Positions 21,460-32,277 of a stretch of DNA of 64,000 nucleotides are shown piece by piece. The DNA comes from Rhynchopus sp. YZ270_cl-10 (Eukaryota; Euglenozoa; Diplonemea; Diplonemida; Diplonemidae): NCBI GenBank assembly GCA_964035575.1, contig OZ037857.1, forward strand, positions 372,001 through 436,000, written 5' to 3'. Below the pieces are notes generated by a model, which worked only from the letters and a program-made list of their open reading frames with translations, did not search any database and was not told where the DNA came from. Position 1 is the stretch's first letter; each line of letters begins with the position of its first letter. The position numbers were made by a program, and so were the translations under genes.

Positions 21460-22444
21460 CACAAAAAAAAAGAAAGGAAAAGTTTATAAGGACCCTAAGC
21501 CTCTCTCGTTGCTTAGTCACCTTACAAAAAATGCACCTAACCCCTCTTGTGAAAGTCGCCTAAGGAGGGGGTTAAGATTGAAGACCTCTCCTCGCAATTC
21601 TATAAGGGGTGGTGGTGGAGGGGGTGGAGAGAGGAATGCAAGGGCGACAAGCGCTGAGACTTAATGTGTGTGGAAAGAAACCCCTCAAGGAGGGTGGAGA
21701 GAGAGAAATGTTATTGTGTATGGAAGAGGGGGAAACAGTTCTCTCTATCTGTAAAGTTTAGATAGGGGGAGCGGGGGTGAAGATTGGATGGGAAATGAAA
21801 AATGCAAAATAGTGTGTTACTAAGAACACCGGGGGAGGTGAACCCATCTGATATGCGCTACTCCCGTTTCCACTCAAAAATTAGATTCATATACTTTCAG
21901 TTCACAGAATTGAAAGGAAAAAAAAAAGAGATTTGGGGAGAAGGAGGGGCTTTTACAGTTTTGTTCTTGTTGGTTTTATTTTATTTTTTTTCCGCAAAGA
22001 GACTGATGCATGTTGCAATTCATTTTTTACTTTTTTTTGCAGATGCATTGACAAGACCTCTCTGCATTTGGTGTTTGGTTTTATTTTAAAAAAATGAAGA
22101 AATGTTTTTTTTTTTGACAAGATAGAACGTACGTGAACGGGTCGAACAGGTTGAAGTGCAGACAGACACCCATTATGAACCAATACACTGCACCGCGGTT
22201 ACATCAGACCGCAAAAAAAAACCCCCCCCTCTCCCCTCCAGGCTTTTTGTACTATACTGGATACAGCACAGCCACTTAAATTGAAATAAAAAAACCCCCA
22301 AATCCTTTAACATTTTTGATGAAGATAGCCCCAATCCACCCCCCTCCCTCCCTCCCCTTTCCCCTTCCCCTCCAAAAAAAATACAGCTGCGTGAGCTACA
22401 GCCTTTTATTCTTTTTTTTTTCACCCCAAAAAAAATACCTTCAT
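21460..22444. other. Spacer between two minus-strand genes
   Basis: Holds an H1 hairpin (21481-21526), purine-rich tracts (21600-21800) and homopolymers. It would contain the promoter of the metacaspase-like gene and the 3' end of the lipid-transferase gene. No gene seen. Confidence 0.6.
21481..21526 (+). repeat. H1 hairpin
   Basis: GTTTATAAGGAC-CCTAAGC-CTCTCTCGTT-GCTTAG-TCACCTT; inner stem perfect. Lies about 20 bp upstream of the metacaspase-like start codon. Confidence 0.75.
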
Positions 22445-24490
22445 TCAGAGCGCAAAGGCAAGATCTGAACGAGGATTTTCTGCCCATTTTTTTCCGGAGG
22501 CGGAAGGGAGAAGGGGGGTGTTTTGTACAAAGCGTGCGATGAATCTGTGAATGGGCATCAAAAACCAGGGTATGCTGTCTGGGGTAGAGCTGAAGTTGAG
22601 GTACGAGATGAGGACCGCAATGTATACGTCTATTGTGTAGTGTGAACGCGACGCAATGATGAGGAAAAGGCATATCAGCGAACACACAAAGGCACACAGA
22701 ATAAACAGTGTAAACTTCCGCCCATACTGGCTCAACGCCAAAAAGGCGTTCAAAATGTTAATCGTGTGTCCACTGAACAGCAAATCCCCACAATGCACAT
22801 TCTTGCCACCAAACGTAAAGAATCCCATCGCCGCGTTAACCCACATATTGTCAATCGTTTTGGGGTTCTGACAGTGATTTTCTGTTGCAGGCATAGAGGT
22901 AAGTACAATACTGAAAGCGCGCATCGCCATACACCATCCCCAGACCATCTGTAGAGAAATAGGTTTAAAAAAAAAGCCTCTGGGAAAACCACATACGAAA
23001 TATTTAACCCACAGCGAACGTGCCTTGAATCCGTTTCCCTCTACGTACCAGATGTGTGCCCACATTACACCAATGGCGACGTTGAAGAAGATGAGCATGG
23101 AATCGGTGATCTGTGGTGTGTATGTGTTGTAGGGAAAACCAGGGTTTTTTCTAGGGGGTTGGAGGGGGGCGTTTTGGATATTTTTTTTTTTATTTTGGGA
23201 TTACTGGGGGTTTAAAGATCACCACAGGTGGTCAAAAGTGCCAAATTTTGGTTTTAACGGCCTCAAATCGTCGAAATTAGCAAAAAAGGCTGTGCCTTTT
23301 TTGCGACAGTGCCCCAGCTCCTCCGCTCTTTGATGCACGACCTCGGCGTTCTTGCTGAAGGCACACTTCAAAACGTAGGAACCTATGCGAAGTGGTCGGT
23401 GTTCTACAACACCCACATCTGCACCCACAGCAAAAAGAAGGATACGGACGCCGGGTGGCAAAAGTTCCACGACATCACCACAGTTCCCTATGTGAGATAA
23501 CTTAAAAAAACAGGTCACAAGATTTCATGGAAGCTATTGCTTGCTTTGATCCCCGCCTGGCAATGTTGGTGGTGTCAGTTCTGGTTCTGGTGGTGCTGGT
23601 GGCTCTGGTGAAACCGTCTTTGCGAACCGAGAATCGGAGGAGATAAATGCGTGAATACGCTAGTAACGTATTACGGCACGGCCAAGGTTGTGTGGTCACA
23701 GGAAAACCAACCACAAACTAAACAACCAGAGAGCTCATAATCCCTGTGACTCGCAGGGAAACGCGTGCGAAGCACGCAGGCGAGCGTTCTCAGCAAGGAA
23801 AAAAAAATAATTTTACCGCCCCCTTCGAAATGAAAAACCCAAATCCTAGAAAACCCCCTGAAAACTGGGGGGAAAAAAAGTTTATAAGATGAACTCTAAG
23901 CCTCTCTTGTTGCGTCACCACCCTTGATCACATTTCGTTATCCCTTTCGCATCTCGATGCGTGAATTTCCATGTTGCCAGGGAAGAAAAATGCCGAGGTT
24001 CGTCAAACCAACGCAACAACACAGCGAAGGGGTTGGATAAGATCACCTGCCTAGCTTATTGCCTCTCAGGGGGAAAGAAGAGCATGACGTTGGCGTTGGC
24101 ATACCCACTGAAGTCTGATGATCGGAATAAGGTCGAAACCCACGTCGCGAAGGGGTGGGGAGTGTCTCGGGTCCGGCATGCGCCAGTGTGTAAAGTTCAG
24201 TGTGAAGCAGTTCATCCACATCGCAATAACGAAGAAGATCACCGCCACCCAGCAGTCTGTGGGGGATGGGGGAGTTTGAAAATGTTTTTTGTTATGGTTT
24301 TGTACTCTTTATTTTTGCTACTTTTTGTTTGTGTTTGTTTAGCTTTTTAGATCCTTAACCAAAGCGATGTGCGAACTTTAATGTAATTTGAGGATGGGGG
24401 AATTTCGTTGGTAATATTATATGGAAAATCCTACATACCTGTCCTGGACAGCCCTTTGTGTTCACGCATTTCTGCCCCATCGTCTTTCAT
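22445..24490 (-). CDS. Sphingomyelin-synthase-like lipid transferase (PAP2_C family), four exons
   Basis: Exons 24490-24439, 24256-24105, 23110-22997 and 22948-22445 join in phase to 273 residues; introns are 182, 994 and 48 nt, GTATG...AG. The 48-nt intron lies in frame without a stop, so it is easily misread as 16 extra residues. Membrane segments are evident at about 20-37, 71-90, 106-123 and 187-221. The N-terminal half carries PPLRDVGFDLIP, a sphingomyelin-synthase-like motif. The active-site region shows CGDLLFSGHT (His167) and SHYTIDV (His209, Asp213), the His-His-Asp triad of the family. Relatives move a phospho-head group from a phospholipid to ceramide at Golgi or plasma membrane; the head group used here cannot be told. 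Confidence 0.85.
23220..23870. repeat. Repeat-derived sequence inside the 994-nt intron
   Basis: Its start (23227-23280) matches 8366-8415 (AAGTGCCAAATTTTG, CCTCAAATCGTCGAAATTAG), and 23750-23790 has a GC palindrome of the same kind as 7685-7725. This suggests an inserted relative of the 3.0-kb element interior. No clear terminal repeats. Confidence 0.45.
23309..23500 (+). pseudogene. Coding-like fragment antisense within intron
   Basis: An open stretch of 63 codons with ordinary composition (PQLLRSLMHDLGVLAEG, YAKWSVFYNTHIC, WQKFHDITTVPYVR), GC-richer than the surrounding intron. It has no ATG at its start. Probably a captured or decayed coding fragment carried by the inserted repeat. No family recognised. 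Confidence 0.3.
23879..23930 (+). repeat. H1 hairpin, diverged
   Basis: GTTTATAAGATGAACTCTAAGCCTCTCTTGTTGCGTCACC; the right inner arm is eroded. Confidence 0.6.
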
Positions 24491-26015
24491 CCCAAAAAAA
24501 ACACCCACCCGCTACGGTCAAAATGCAACTAGAACCCTTCAACCAAGTCAGCACTAATTCAGGTTTTGTCCTTTGTGTATTGTTTTTGTGTAATATAAGA
24601 GAGGCAGAAGGCTGCCTTTACTGTAGTTGGGGGGTGTTTGTGACTCTCTGTGAAAAAAACGATGAAGGGAAAAAAGGTAGAGTTGAAATACAAAGCCCTC
24701 TCGTGAAGTATGACCGGCTGTACCGGGGGGGGGTGGACATCCAACCACGCAGTCCTACATTTTGTGGTTTACATCTGATATAAAAAAATACAACAGCACA
24801 GCACAATGTTACACCACAATGGGCGAACACAATCCCCCTTTTTTTGTGTGCCAAAATAAAACAGATTTTTTTTTTTTTTTTGATAACTGAGAGAGGGTAG
24901 GGGGGGATTCACTTTGTGTGGCGGTTGCTGTTTTTTTTTTTTGCTTTTCTTTTTTTAGGTGCGTTTCTCTCCTCCCCTCCCCACCACACACCCCTCCCCA
25001 TTTAACCAATATATATATTTTTTTCCTCAAGGGCTTTTTCTACTAGAAGAAGCGTTTCTCTCCCGATGGGTGAGTGTAGGGATACTAAACGCATCAAGCT
25101 ATTGAATGATTGCTGAATAGCGACTGTTAAATATGAAGAAAAGGAAAATGAAAGGGATGGGAGGGGAAAAAAAAAAGGATTTATAAAATGAACCTAAGCC
25201 CCAAGCTTGGTCACCTAAACAAAATGAATGGTTGTGGCAGTCATCTTTAAAAAAAACTTTGAGAGACAAATAACAGAAAAAAAACAACAAAAAATACAAC
25301 TAAAAAAATCTAAGAAATAAAAGTAAAAGTAAAAATAAAAATGGCGGTAAACAAACCAAAAATATCAATAGAATAAAGATCTTTGACAGAGCGCAGGCCC
25401 GACCGTTCCGGACATACTTTGTCGGATACCTTCTTTTAAAAAAATGGAAAAGACCAACAAAATTTTCCGCAAACACACATCTGCTTTCGGTTATTTGTGT
25501 TTTGTTTACTGTTTTTAATTAATGTATTGCTCCTGAGAACGAACTGATGAAAAATAACTCTTTTTTTTCTTTTTTTCTTTGCTGATTTTTTCCTTTTTTT
25601 GTTCCCCCCCTGACACTCACATAACGGATCTAATAAGAGGTATAGGTGCGTTTTGTTTAGGATGTGTATTGCCTACACCCTCCTATGCGTGCACGATAGT
25701 AACGCACTTTGTAGAAAACAAACTCTCTCCTACACCCACCCCCCAACCACACAACACAGACATACACAAAAATCCCTTATTTTTTTTTTTCCTACCTTTC
25801 TCTTTAGCAGTGGAGGCTGCCAGCTTGTTTTTGATTGCAAGCGCTGCCTCATGTCGGGGTCATAGCTAGACCAAGACTTGCCATATTATGGCACATTGCT
25901 GTTGGAAAAAGGTGCAAAAAAAGGCCCCGATTGTAACGTTTTTGTCGAGGTAAGTGGGGAGTGGTGAGGTTAACGCAGTAGGCGGAAGGCCACAGCAGTT
26001 GGGAGTGGAAGCAGC
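24491..26015. other. Spacer without recognised gene
   Basis: A/T-rich. Holds a diverged H1 hairpin at 25174-25220 and homopolymers. Upstream sequences of the lipid-transferase gene lie at its left end. No tRNA or other RNA gene seen. Confidence 0.6.
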
Positions 26016-26531
26016 TTAGATAGCGTCGATGTCGCCGTCGAACTCTTCGTCGTCGGAGTCGTCAGAGTCGGGCATGACGTTGCCGCCGTTCGCCTGTCTC
26101 GGGACCTCGTCGCTGTCCTCCTCGTCAGAGCCTGCTTCAAACACAACGTTGTCGTTGGCGTTGGCAGTCTCGTCGTCCTCACCGTTCGCCTTGATGTGCT
26201 CAGGGATCTCCTTCATCTTCTGAAGCTTCTTCGCCTCGTCCAAAAGGTACTTCATCAGAATATCGCATTTGCTGTCCTGGAAGTCTCTCAACCCAACAAG
26301 CACAATGTCACCGTTGCTCACCCAGCTCTTCTTCCGCATCTTCCCGCAGATCACCCCCAACCGCCGCACACCGTCGAAGCAGTACACCTCCAGACGCGCG
26401 TTGCCAAGCATCTTTGTCACCTGCCCGTACTCCTGTCCCTCCTCCTTCAGGATCAGGTCGCGCTTCTCAGGCTCGTTCTTGTTTGTTCCCCTCTTCCTGT
26501 TCTTCCCTCCCTTTCCCTTGTTCTTCGGCAT
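26016..26531 (-). CDS. EIF1A: Translation initiation factor eIF1A, copy 1
   Basis: 171 residues from the ATG at 26531. A basic N-terminal tail ([14 protein letters not shown]) precedes an S1-like OB fold at about 29-95 ([25 protein letters not shown]...). Then come helical residues ([17 protein letters not shown]) and an acidic C-terminal tail ending DGDIDAI, all as in eIF1A. The factor binds the 40S A site, promotes scanning and start-codon choice, and through its acidic C-terminus contacts eIF5B. The protein is identical to copy 2; by eye the two reading frames differ at four positions, all silent. Just upstream both read CAG/GTAATCAAAACCC, preceded by pyrimidine-rich sequence. Confidence 0.95.
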   Translation of the reverse strand: MPKNKGKGGKNRKRGTNKNEPEKRDLILKEEGQEYGQVTKMLGNARLEVYCFDGVRRLGVICGKMRKKSWVSNGDIVLVGLRDFQDSKCDILMKYLLDEAKKLQKMKEIPEHIKANGEDDETANANDNVVFEAGSDEEDSDEVPRQANGGNVMPDSDDSDDEEFDGDIDAI

Positions 26532-26773
26532 TTTGTGTGTGGGTTTTGATTACCTGTGTGTAGAGATGGAATACATACAACATAACAAACAAACCTATCA
26601 AAACACTTGCAACCACGAGCAACATCCTCTGCACTGTCCACCTATGCTACGGCACACACAACCAGACACCCCTCACCCTCCATACGGAAGCGAGCAACTC
26701 CACAACCTAAACCGCCCAAAAGCAACCTTAAAACCTTAACACGAAGTGTTAATGAATAAGTGTCGACACAACC

Positions 26774-27007
26774 ATGGAAGACGACGACGTGGGGGACAGA
26801 AGGCAAAACGCCTGCATCAACGCAATCGTCAAAGACAACGGGATTGCTGTCGCCAGGCTCCACCACGCCCAATGGAAAAAGGGGAAGGGAACTCTCCACC
26901 ACCACACAAAGCAGATCGGTGCCACAAATATGTGTCCCAGGTGTCGCATGGTATGCGTCTCACACTGCCAGGGGCTTTCTGTAGTGCTCAGCTGTAGCCC
27001 ATATTGA
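26774..27007 (+). CDS. Small hypothetical protein
   Basis: ATG at 26774 opens 77 codons: acidic start MEDDDVGDRRQ, a His-rich middle (GTLHHHTKQ) and CPRCRMVCVSHC, a possible zinc-binding cluster. A GTATGC follows CPRCRM, so a splice donor may end the coding part there, but no partner exon was found. No family recognised. Confidence 0.3.
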   Translation: MEDDDVGDRRQNACINAIVKDNGIAVARLHHAQWKKGKGTLHHHTKQIGATNMCPRCRMVCVSHCQGLSVVLSCSPY

Positions 27008-27133
27008 CCCCAAACTAGACTACGTAGGGCAGGGGTATTAATAGGTCCCCTTACACACCTAACCACCCTCCGCTTTACAGACAACAAAAGATACACATTA
27101 CATTCTCTCCCCTTCCTCTCCGTTTCTGTTAAA

Positions 27134-27664
27134 ATGCCTTCCGTCGCGACCGATTGGCTGCGTTATCTGAGAAAGATAGCGCTATTGAAGAAGTACGGGA
27201 GCGACGGGAAGTACGCCAAGGGGGATGAAGTGGTGATCACTGACGCCGAGCTAGCAGACTGCAAGAAGAGTCAGAAGAAGGAGGGCATCAGGGTGAAGAT
27301 GTTCGATGAGATGAGCCCCGCAGGATTTGGCCGCTGGGTAGCGGAGACGCACGCCGAGCGAGTAGACGCGAAGTGCGCACACAATCCTAAGGATGGGATA
27401 GCTGTTATGTCTGGGGCGGGGTTATCAGCGTCGGGGAATGTACCGACATTTAGGGGGGAGAGTAAGCGCTCCTTTAACAGCCCAAGAACCCTGTGGAACA
27501 CACACTATGAGCTACAGACAGCCCCAACCCGTCGAGACCGCAACAAGAGGAACACGAAACATGTCAAATGGAGTGAGAACAAAGCGAAGCTATTAATGCA
27601 GGCACCTCCCACTGACCCACGATGCCAGTTGGATGAAAGCACAAAAACAAAAGTCATGCTATAA
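27134..27664 (+). pseudogene. Sirtuin-like N-terminal fragment, tail supplied by a repeat
   Basis: 176 codons from an ATG preceded by AAA. Residues 88-108 (GIAVMSGAGLSASGNVPTFRG) resemble the NAD-binding GAGxS...PxFRG start of sirtuin deacylases. The rest of the Rossmann domain, the catalytic HG motif and the zinc cysteines are absent. The last 20 or so residues (from about 154) are encoded by a copy of dispersed repeat P, which also supplies the stop. Residues 1-85 are Lys-rich with no known domain. It may be a truncated gene, a gene with unseen further exons, or a diverged non-sirtuin protein. Confidence 0.45.
27594..27650 (+). repeat. Dispersed repeat family P, copy 1
   Basis: ATGCAGGCACCTCC...GACCCACGATGCCAG...GGATGAAAGCAC. 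Copies at 32067-32126, 34829-34876 and 39811-39864. GGCA/TGCC and TGC/GCA can pair. Confidence 0.75.
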
Positions 27665-28425
27665 TGTGAACGGTGTACAGAACACCAAAAAAAAAATATG
27701 TGGGAGAGAGCGTACACTTCTTTATCTTTTTGTGATCATTTGCAAAACAAAACGGCCAGGGTTGTCGTAGGGGGGAGGACACTAACTGTGCACATAATGG
27801 TATTTGCCTTTGTTAGGAAAACAACTTTGTTTCCCCTTTTATTTTCTTCCTTGATTTTCGGCACAACCTTTTTTTTTTTCAATTTTTTTTTTTTTTACAT
27901 GCTTTCCCTCTCAGGCTAGAACCAGAGGTCCGAAATGGGGGTCGGGGTGAAGGGGGGTGGTGAAAATCTCTCACAACCTAGAGACGTACTGCAACACTAA
28001 AACCGATTTTTTTTTTTTTTTCATTTTTTTTCTTCTTTTGCCACACAAAAAAGAGGGGGTGGGGGACCCCAATAAAAATGCCATCCTCTTCCTCCTTTAC
28101 CAAAATCCAAAGTGTGGGGCTGCTGAAGCAACTGAAAAGAACAAACCCCAAGAATTGGAGCTTTTTTTCAAAAAAAAAATTTTTTGCTCTTTTCCGAAAG
28201 CGCTGCCGCCGTGTGCAGTTGTCTTGATACATCTCTCTCTCTTTTCTCTTTGTCGATTTTTGAGGTCGACTTTTTTTTGTATCGTCCAAAAGCTGGTGGA
28301 TCCTGGGGTGGGTGGGAGAGGAGCTTTAATATACAATGGCCTATCCGATATAGGTTCTGTACACAGTATTGCTTGGAGGCTATTGTACTTAAAAGGGGGA
28401 TTATGTGTTTTTTTTTTTAGATAAA
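27665..28425. other. Spacer without recognised gene
   Basis: T- and A-runs (27870-27895, 28005-28035). No RNA gene or repeat family recognised. Confidence 0.6.
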
Positions 28426-28941
28426 TTAGATAGCGTCGATGTCGCCGTCGAACTCTTCGTCGTCGGAGTCGTCAGAGTCGGGCATGACGTTGCCGCCGTT
28501 CGCCTGTCTCGGGACCTCGTCGCTGTCCTCCTCGTCAGAGCCTGCCTCAAACACAACGTTGTCGTTGGCGTTGGCAGTCTCGTCGTCCTCACCGTTTGCC
28601 TTGATGTGCTCAGGGATCTCCTTCATCTTCTGAAGCTTCTTCGCCTCGTCCAAAAGGTACTTCATCAGAATATCGCATTTGCTGTCCTGGAAGTCTCTCA
28701 ACCCAACAAGCACAATGTCACCGTTGCTCACCCAGCTCTTCTTCCGCATCTTCCCGCAGATCACCCCCAACCGCCGCACACCGTCGAAGCAGTACACCTC
28801 CAGACGCGCGTTGCCAAGCATCTTTGTGACCTGCCCGTACTCCTGCCCCTCCTCCTTCAGGATCAGGTCGCGCTTCTCAGGCTCGTTCTTGTTTGTTCCC
28901 CTCTTCCTGTTCTTCCCTCCCTTTCCCTTGTTCTTCGGCAT
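28426..28941 (-). CDS. EIF1A: Translation initiation factor eIF1A, copy 2
   Basis: Encodes the same 171 residues as copy 1 (26016-26531), with four silent differences seen by eye. The similarity begins at the stop codon and ends about 25 bp upstream of the ATG, at CAG/GTAATC; beyond these points the flanks are unrelated. That pattern fits a recent duplication or gene conversion limited to the reading frame and leader. Codon use does not differ between copies, and both look functional. Confidence 0.93.
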   Translation of the reverse strand: MPKNKGKGGKNRKRGTNKNEPEKRDLILKEEGQEYGQVTKMLGNARLEVYCFDGVRRLGVICGKMRKKSWVSNGDIVLVGLRDFQDSKCDILMKYLLDEAKKLQKMKEIPEHIKANGEDDETANANDNVVFEAGSDEEDSDEVPRQANGGNVMPDSDDSDDEEFDGDIDAI

Positions 28942-29375
28942 TTTGTGTTTGGGTTTTGATTACCTGAAGGTGAAGTGGAGTTAGGTGAAAGAGAGAGATA
29001 GAGTTTGTACAAAAAAAAAAAAATGTCCATTTTTTTTATTGTCGTATTTTTCTTGGGATAGGGGGGTTTGAAAATGTTTTTTGTATGTTTTGAAAGTGCT
29101 TTGTGCTCTGTTTAATTTTGCTTGATAGTTTTGTAGACGTCGTATTGTCGTATTTTTCTTGGGATAGGGGGGAGAGGGGTATATTTTCCCTTGGTTGCTT
29201 TTTTTTTGGGGGGGGGTGGTGAGGGGGGGTATCCTTGACCCAGCTCTCTATAAGTTTTCTTGTCCTTTTTTTTTTTTGTTGATTTTTTTTTTGTTTTGGC
29301 AAAATCATTTTTTCGGAAAGAAACAGCGGGGGGGAAAGGCTGTTGGAGATGAGCCTCACAAAAAAAATAAATAAA

Positions 29376-29413
29376 TTTGGAAGATGAGAATCCTTCACGG
29401 ATACACTTCATCA
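29376..29413 (+). repeat. AAGATGA hairpin with a different stem
   Basis: TTTGGAAGATGAGA-ATCC-TTCAC-GGAT-ACACTTCATC. The inner stem is ATCC/GGAT instead of GTGC/GCAC, while the flanking words are kept. Confidence 0.65.
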
Positions 29414-29620
29414 GAAACACCTTCCAGAACACACGGGACAGAGGAAACTGGCCGCTCTGTCAAGGCATCCTATAGTCAAACGATGGGGTTGTCCTAACAA
29501 ATGAAATTTCAACAAATGTGAAATAAACAATCTGTTTTTGGAGAAACCTCAGCGTTTTCGTTACCTATTCATTAACCCCTAATAGGTCATATAAGGAAAT
29601 CAATAAAAAGAAAGAGAAAA

Positions 29621-29793
29621 AAGGGTTATAAAATGAACCTAAGCCTCTTGTTGCTTAGTTTCCTAAGAAAACCTAAAAAAGAAGCCCTTAAAAGTGCTAA
29701 CTCGGCTGAAGGAAACCCACAGCCCAATAACACTCCAAGAAATGAAAAGGCTAAGATGAACCTAAGCCTCTCTGTGCTTTTGGTCATCTTTCA
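29621..29793 (+). repeat. Two H1 hairpins in tandem
   Basis: At 29621-29668 (AAATGAACCTAAGC...GCTTAG) and 29748-29793 (AAGATGAACCTAAGC...CATCTTT). The second has lost perfect inner pairing but has a restored outer AAGATGA/(T)CATCTT stem. Confidence 0.65.
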
Positions 29794-30035
29794 AAAAAAA
29801 AAAAAACTGGCGAGAAATGGCCCTGAGAATATGTTGGGAATGTACCGATGTTATGGAAAACACCAAACAATAAGAATTTTGGGGTTTGTTTTCAAATTCC
29901 TCACATGCATATATAGTACCCAAACCTATGCAAAAAAAATGGGGAGATTCTCCGGGGGGACAAAAAAAAAAAAACGAGGTATCGTACCGTGGAGGAAGAT
30001 TGCGCTCCATGAAAAAAAAAAAAAAGAAGAAGAAG

Positions 30036-30128
30036 TTTGAAAGTGCAAACACCTCACCGTTCATCGGCGGACGCAGGCACTGGTTCTCCGTGGGTTATCG
30101 AACACCAGAGAGCACTTCATTGGAATGC
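30036..30128 (+). repeat. tRNA-like short repeat T
   Basis: TTTGAAAGTGCAAAC...GGTTATCGAACACCAG...GAGCACTTCATTGG. GAAAGTGC at the left pairs with GCACTTC at the right, closing the whole unit. Inside, CTGGTTC pairs with GAACACCAG. Confidence 0.75.
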
Positions 30129-30791
30129 AAAAGAAAGTCTCAAAAATGGGGGGAATTTTTGAAAGTTGGATTGGCCTAATGGGCGCATTACATCCAAGAC
30201 AAAAAGAGAGAAGTTGGTAGGATGAACAGAGAGGCCTCGTGTGCTTCGATTCATCATCATCAAAGAAAAGAAAAAGAAAAAGGGAAATAAAAAGAAAAAT
30301 AAAATAGACAGGACAACGGTTTCAACACCCACCGAAGTGAGTGCAACACACCAAATCATGCCCTATCACAAACAACATTTTTTTTTGAAAACTTGGTTGT
30401 ATTAGTGTAGCCACCCGAGGATGAGCTCCACTATATTTTTAGCAGGGGGTTTAAAAAAAAATCCGGACGTTCAAGGAAATAGCAAAAAAAAAATCTGGGA
30501 GGGGTGAGGGGAGGTGACCGATCAGCCCCGTGGGCATGAGAGGTACCTCTTTAAAAAGGGGCAAAAAAAAAAAAATCACGAGCAGTTGGTTTAGATAAGG
30601 GGGGGGGTAAACATTTTTTTTTCTTGGACAGGGGGATATGGGGAACAATAAAGAGTAGGATCAGCCGAAGCCTAGAGACAAGGCTCTCGAAGCGCGGGAC
30701 GAGGAAAGAATTTTTTTTTCTTTTGATCCCAAATCACCCCCTTTTTGGGGGGGTGAACTCCGAGAGCCCTGTCTGGAGAGCACTTCAATAT

Positions 30792-30845
30792 AAAAAGGGT
30801 TTATAAGATGAACCTAAGCTCCTCTCGTTGCTTAGTCATCACAAT
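30792..30845 (+). repeat. H1 hairpin
   Basis: GGTTTATAAGATGAACCTAAGC-TCCTCTCGTT-GCTTAG-TCATC; both stems present. Confidence 0.7.
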
Positions 30846-31482
30846 CGTTTTCAAAAAAAAAAAGAAATAAAAAAGACGCCTGGCTGCATTCAGCACGCCT
30901 CATCCTGTAGCTGGTATCCAATCAGGGGGATAAGGGAGAAAAGGGGGAATGGGGGGAATACTCGTAAGTAAACACCTTCACAAATGGATGCTAAAAAAAA
31001 AAAAATCAGAAAAAAGAAGAAAAAAACAGGGCCTTATATAGGGGGGGTGTTTTGTGCGAGGAAATTGCGCAAAAAAAAAAGCTTTTTTGGATTTTGGAAA
31101 AAAAAAATGTCTGGGGTTCCAGTGTTTATTCCAAGGGGCTGGGACGGACCCAGGTCCCCGAAGACACGTTGTGACCCCATAATTTGATGGACGGAGCTCG
31201 TAGAACCCAAAAGAGTGGCAATAATTTAGAGCAAACCCGGCATTGCGCAAAATTCACATTTTGCAAAAAAACCCCTCCTACATAATCCACTGGGGGAAAA
31301 AAAAAAGAAGAAAAAAAAACAGGATGGAAAATATGCATCACATGGTCGCGTGCACAGATGGCACATTGGACACAGTGACAACAGCTTTAAAAAAAAACGA
31401 AATGTGGCTTCTATTATGGACGTAGCCATAAAAAGCCTACAAAAGCTAGGCTCCAGAAGCCGTACGAAACGCCCCCCTTTTT

Positions 31483-31549
31483 TGATAAATTGTTGGAGTA
31501 GTGTAGTTGCCTCGGTTGTGTTGCCACAGTTTGTGCAATATCCACTGTC
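31483..31549 (+). repeat. Dispersed hairpin repeat, family C
   Basis: AAATTGTTGGAGTAGTGTAG, TTGCCTCGGTTGTG, TTGCCACAGTTTGTGCAAT, TCCACTGTC. Nearly identical to 32683-32746 and 40786-40855. Confidence 0.8.
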
Positions 31550-31733
31550 AGACAATTTTTTTTTTTACTGTGGCTTTCGACTAATCACCTTACATCGTTC
31601 TTTGCGCACAAAGTTTTATTTGCTTTGTTACGCAGACCCACATAATTTAATGTCAGACTCTTTTTTTTTGGTTACGAAAGTCCAGACACGCCCACCTCTT
31701 TTTGCTTTGTTACAAATGGTTAAGATAATGTGT

Positions 31734-31788
31734 TTTTGAAAACTTGGTTGTATTAGTGTAGCCACCCTAGAGTGTGCTCCACTATTTT
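31734..31788 (+). repeat. Dispersed repeat family V
   Basis: TTTGAAAACTTGGTTGTATTAGTGTAGCCACCC then GTGCTCCACTATT; TAGTG/CACTA pairing kept. Confidence 0.7.
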
Positions 31789-32066
31789 TTTTAACGACAA
31801 GTTGTCTTTCTTTGGTGGGGGGAGTGCAAAATGCCCTTTTGGGACACTACCGACTCCGTGGTGGCTTTCTAAGACCCCCTTTGGAGTGTTGCACTAAAAT
31901 GAAACAAACCGAGGTTATATAGCATAACAAAACTACCTGTGTAGTGCAGCTGTCACGCATACCTCAGTAGGTTACAGTGAAAAAGAAGGAAAAATCATTT
32001 CATATCCACTTTCTATTCTACTGAAGAGAAGGTACGTAAAAATTGAAGAAAAAAAACTGTAGTTGT

Positions 32067-32126
32067 TGATGCAGGCACCTCCGACTGACCGACGTACAAT
32101 GCCAGCCCCGGATGAAAGCACAAAAA
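32067..32126 (+). repeat. Dispersed repeat family P, copy 2
   Basis: GATGCAGGCACCTCCGACTG...GATGAAAGCACAAA, matching 27594-27650 and 39811-39864. Confidence 0.75.
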
Positions 32127-32210
32127 AACAACAACAACAACAAAACGTCGTGGAAGTGTCGAGCTATGGAAGGGGTTGGGGGTAAAGCAAACGGGTATCC
32201 TTGGGATTAA

Positions 32211-32277
32211 CGCGTGATATCCGCTACTATGGGTGTTCTAACGTTATCGATAACGTTATAACACCCATATCACGGAT
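32211..32277. repeat. Long isolated palindrome
   Basis: Centre TAACGTTATCGATAACGTTA is a perfect 20-nt palindrome, extended by GGGTGTT/AACACCC and GTGATAT/ATATCAC. It could extrude as a cruciform, or be the collapsed remnant of a foldback element. No similar sequence elsewhere in the window. Confidence 0.75.

Larger units (their letters stand above)
28942..31480. other. Repeat-rich spacer
   Basis: No credible gene. Holds an H2-type hairpin at 29376-29413, H1 hairpins at 29621-29668 and 29748-29793, repeat T at 30036-30128, an H2-like copy near 30212-30250, repeat V at 30385-30435 and an H1 hairpin at 30792-30845, among homopolymers. Confidence 0.6.

Noticed and set aside
22949-22996. Sixteen extra residues in the lipid transferase
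   Set aside because: The segment has GTATGT and CTACAG ends and a pyrimidine tract, and breaks the family alignment, so it was called an intron.
26016-28941. Second eIF1A as a processed retrocopy
   Set aside because: No poly-A tail or target duplication is seen at its borders; left open as duplication or conversion.
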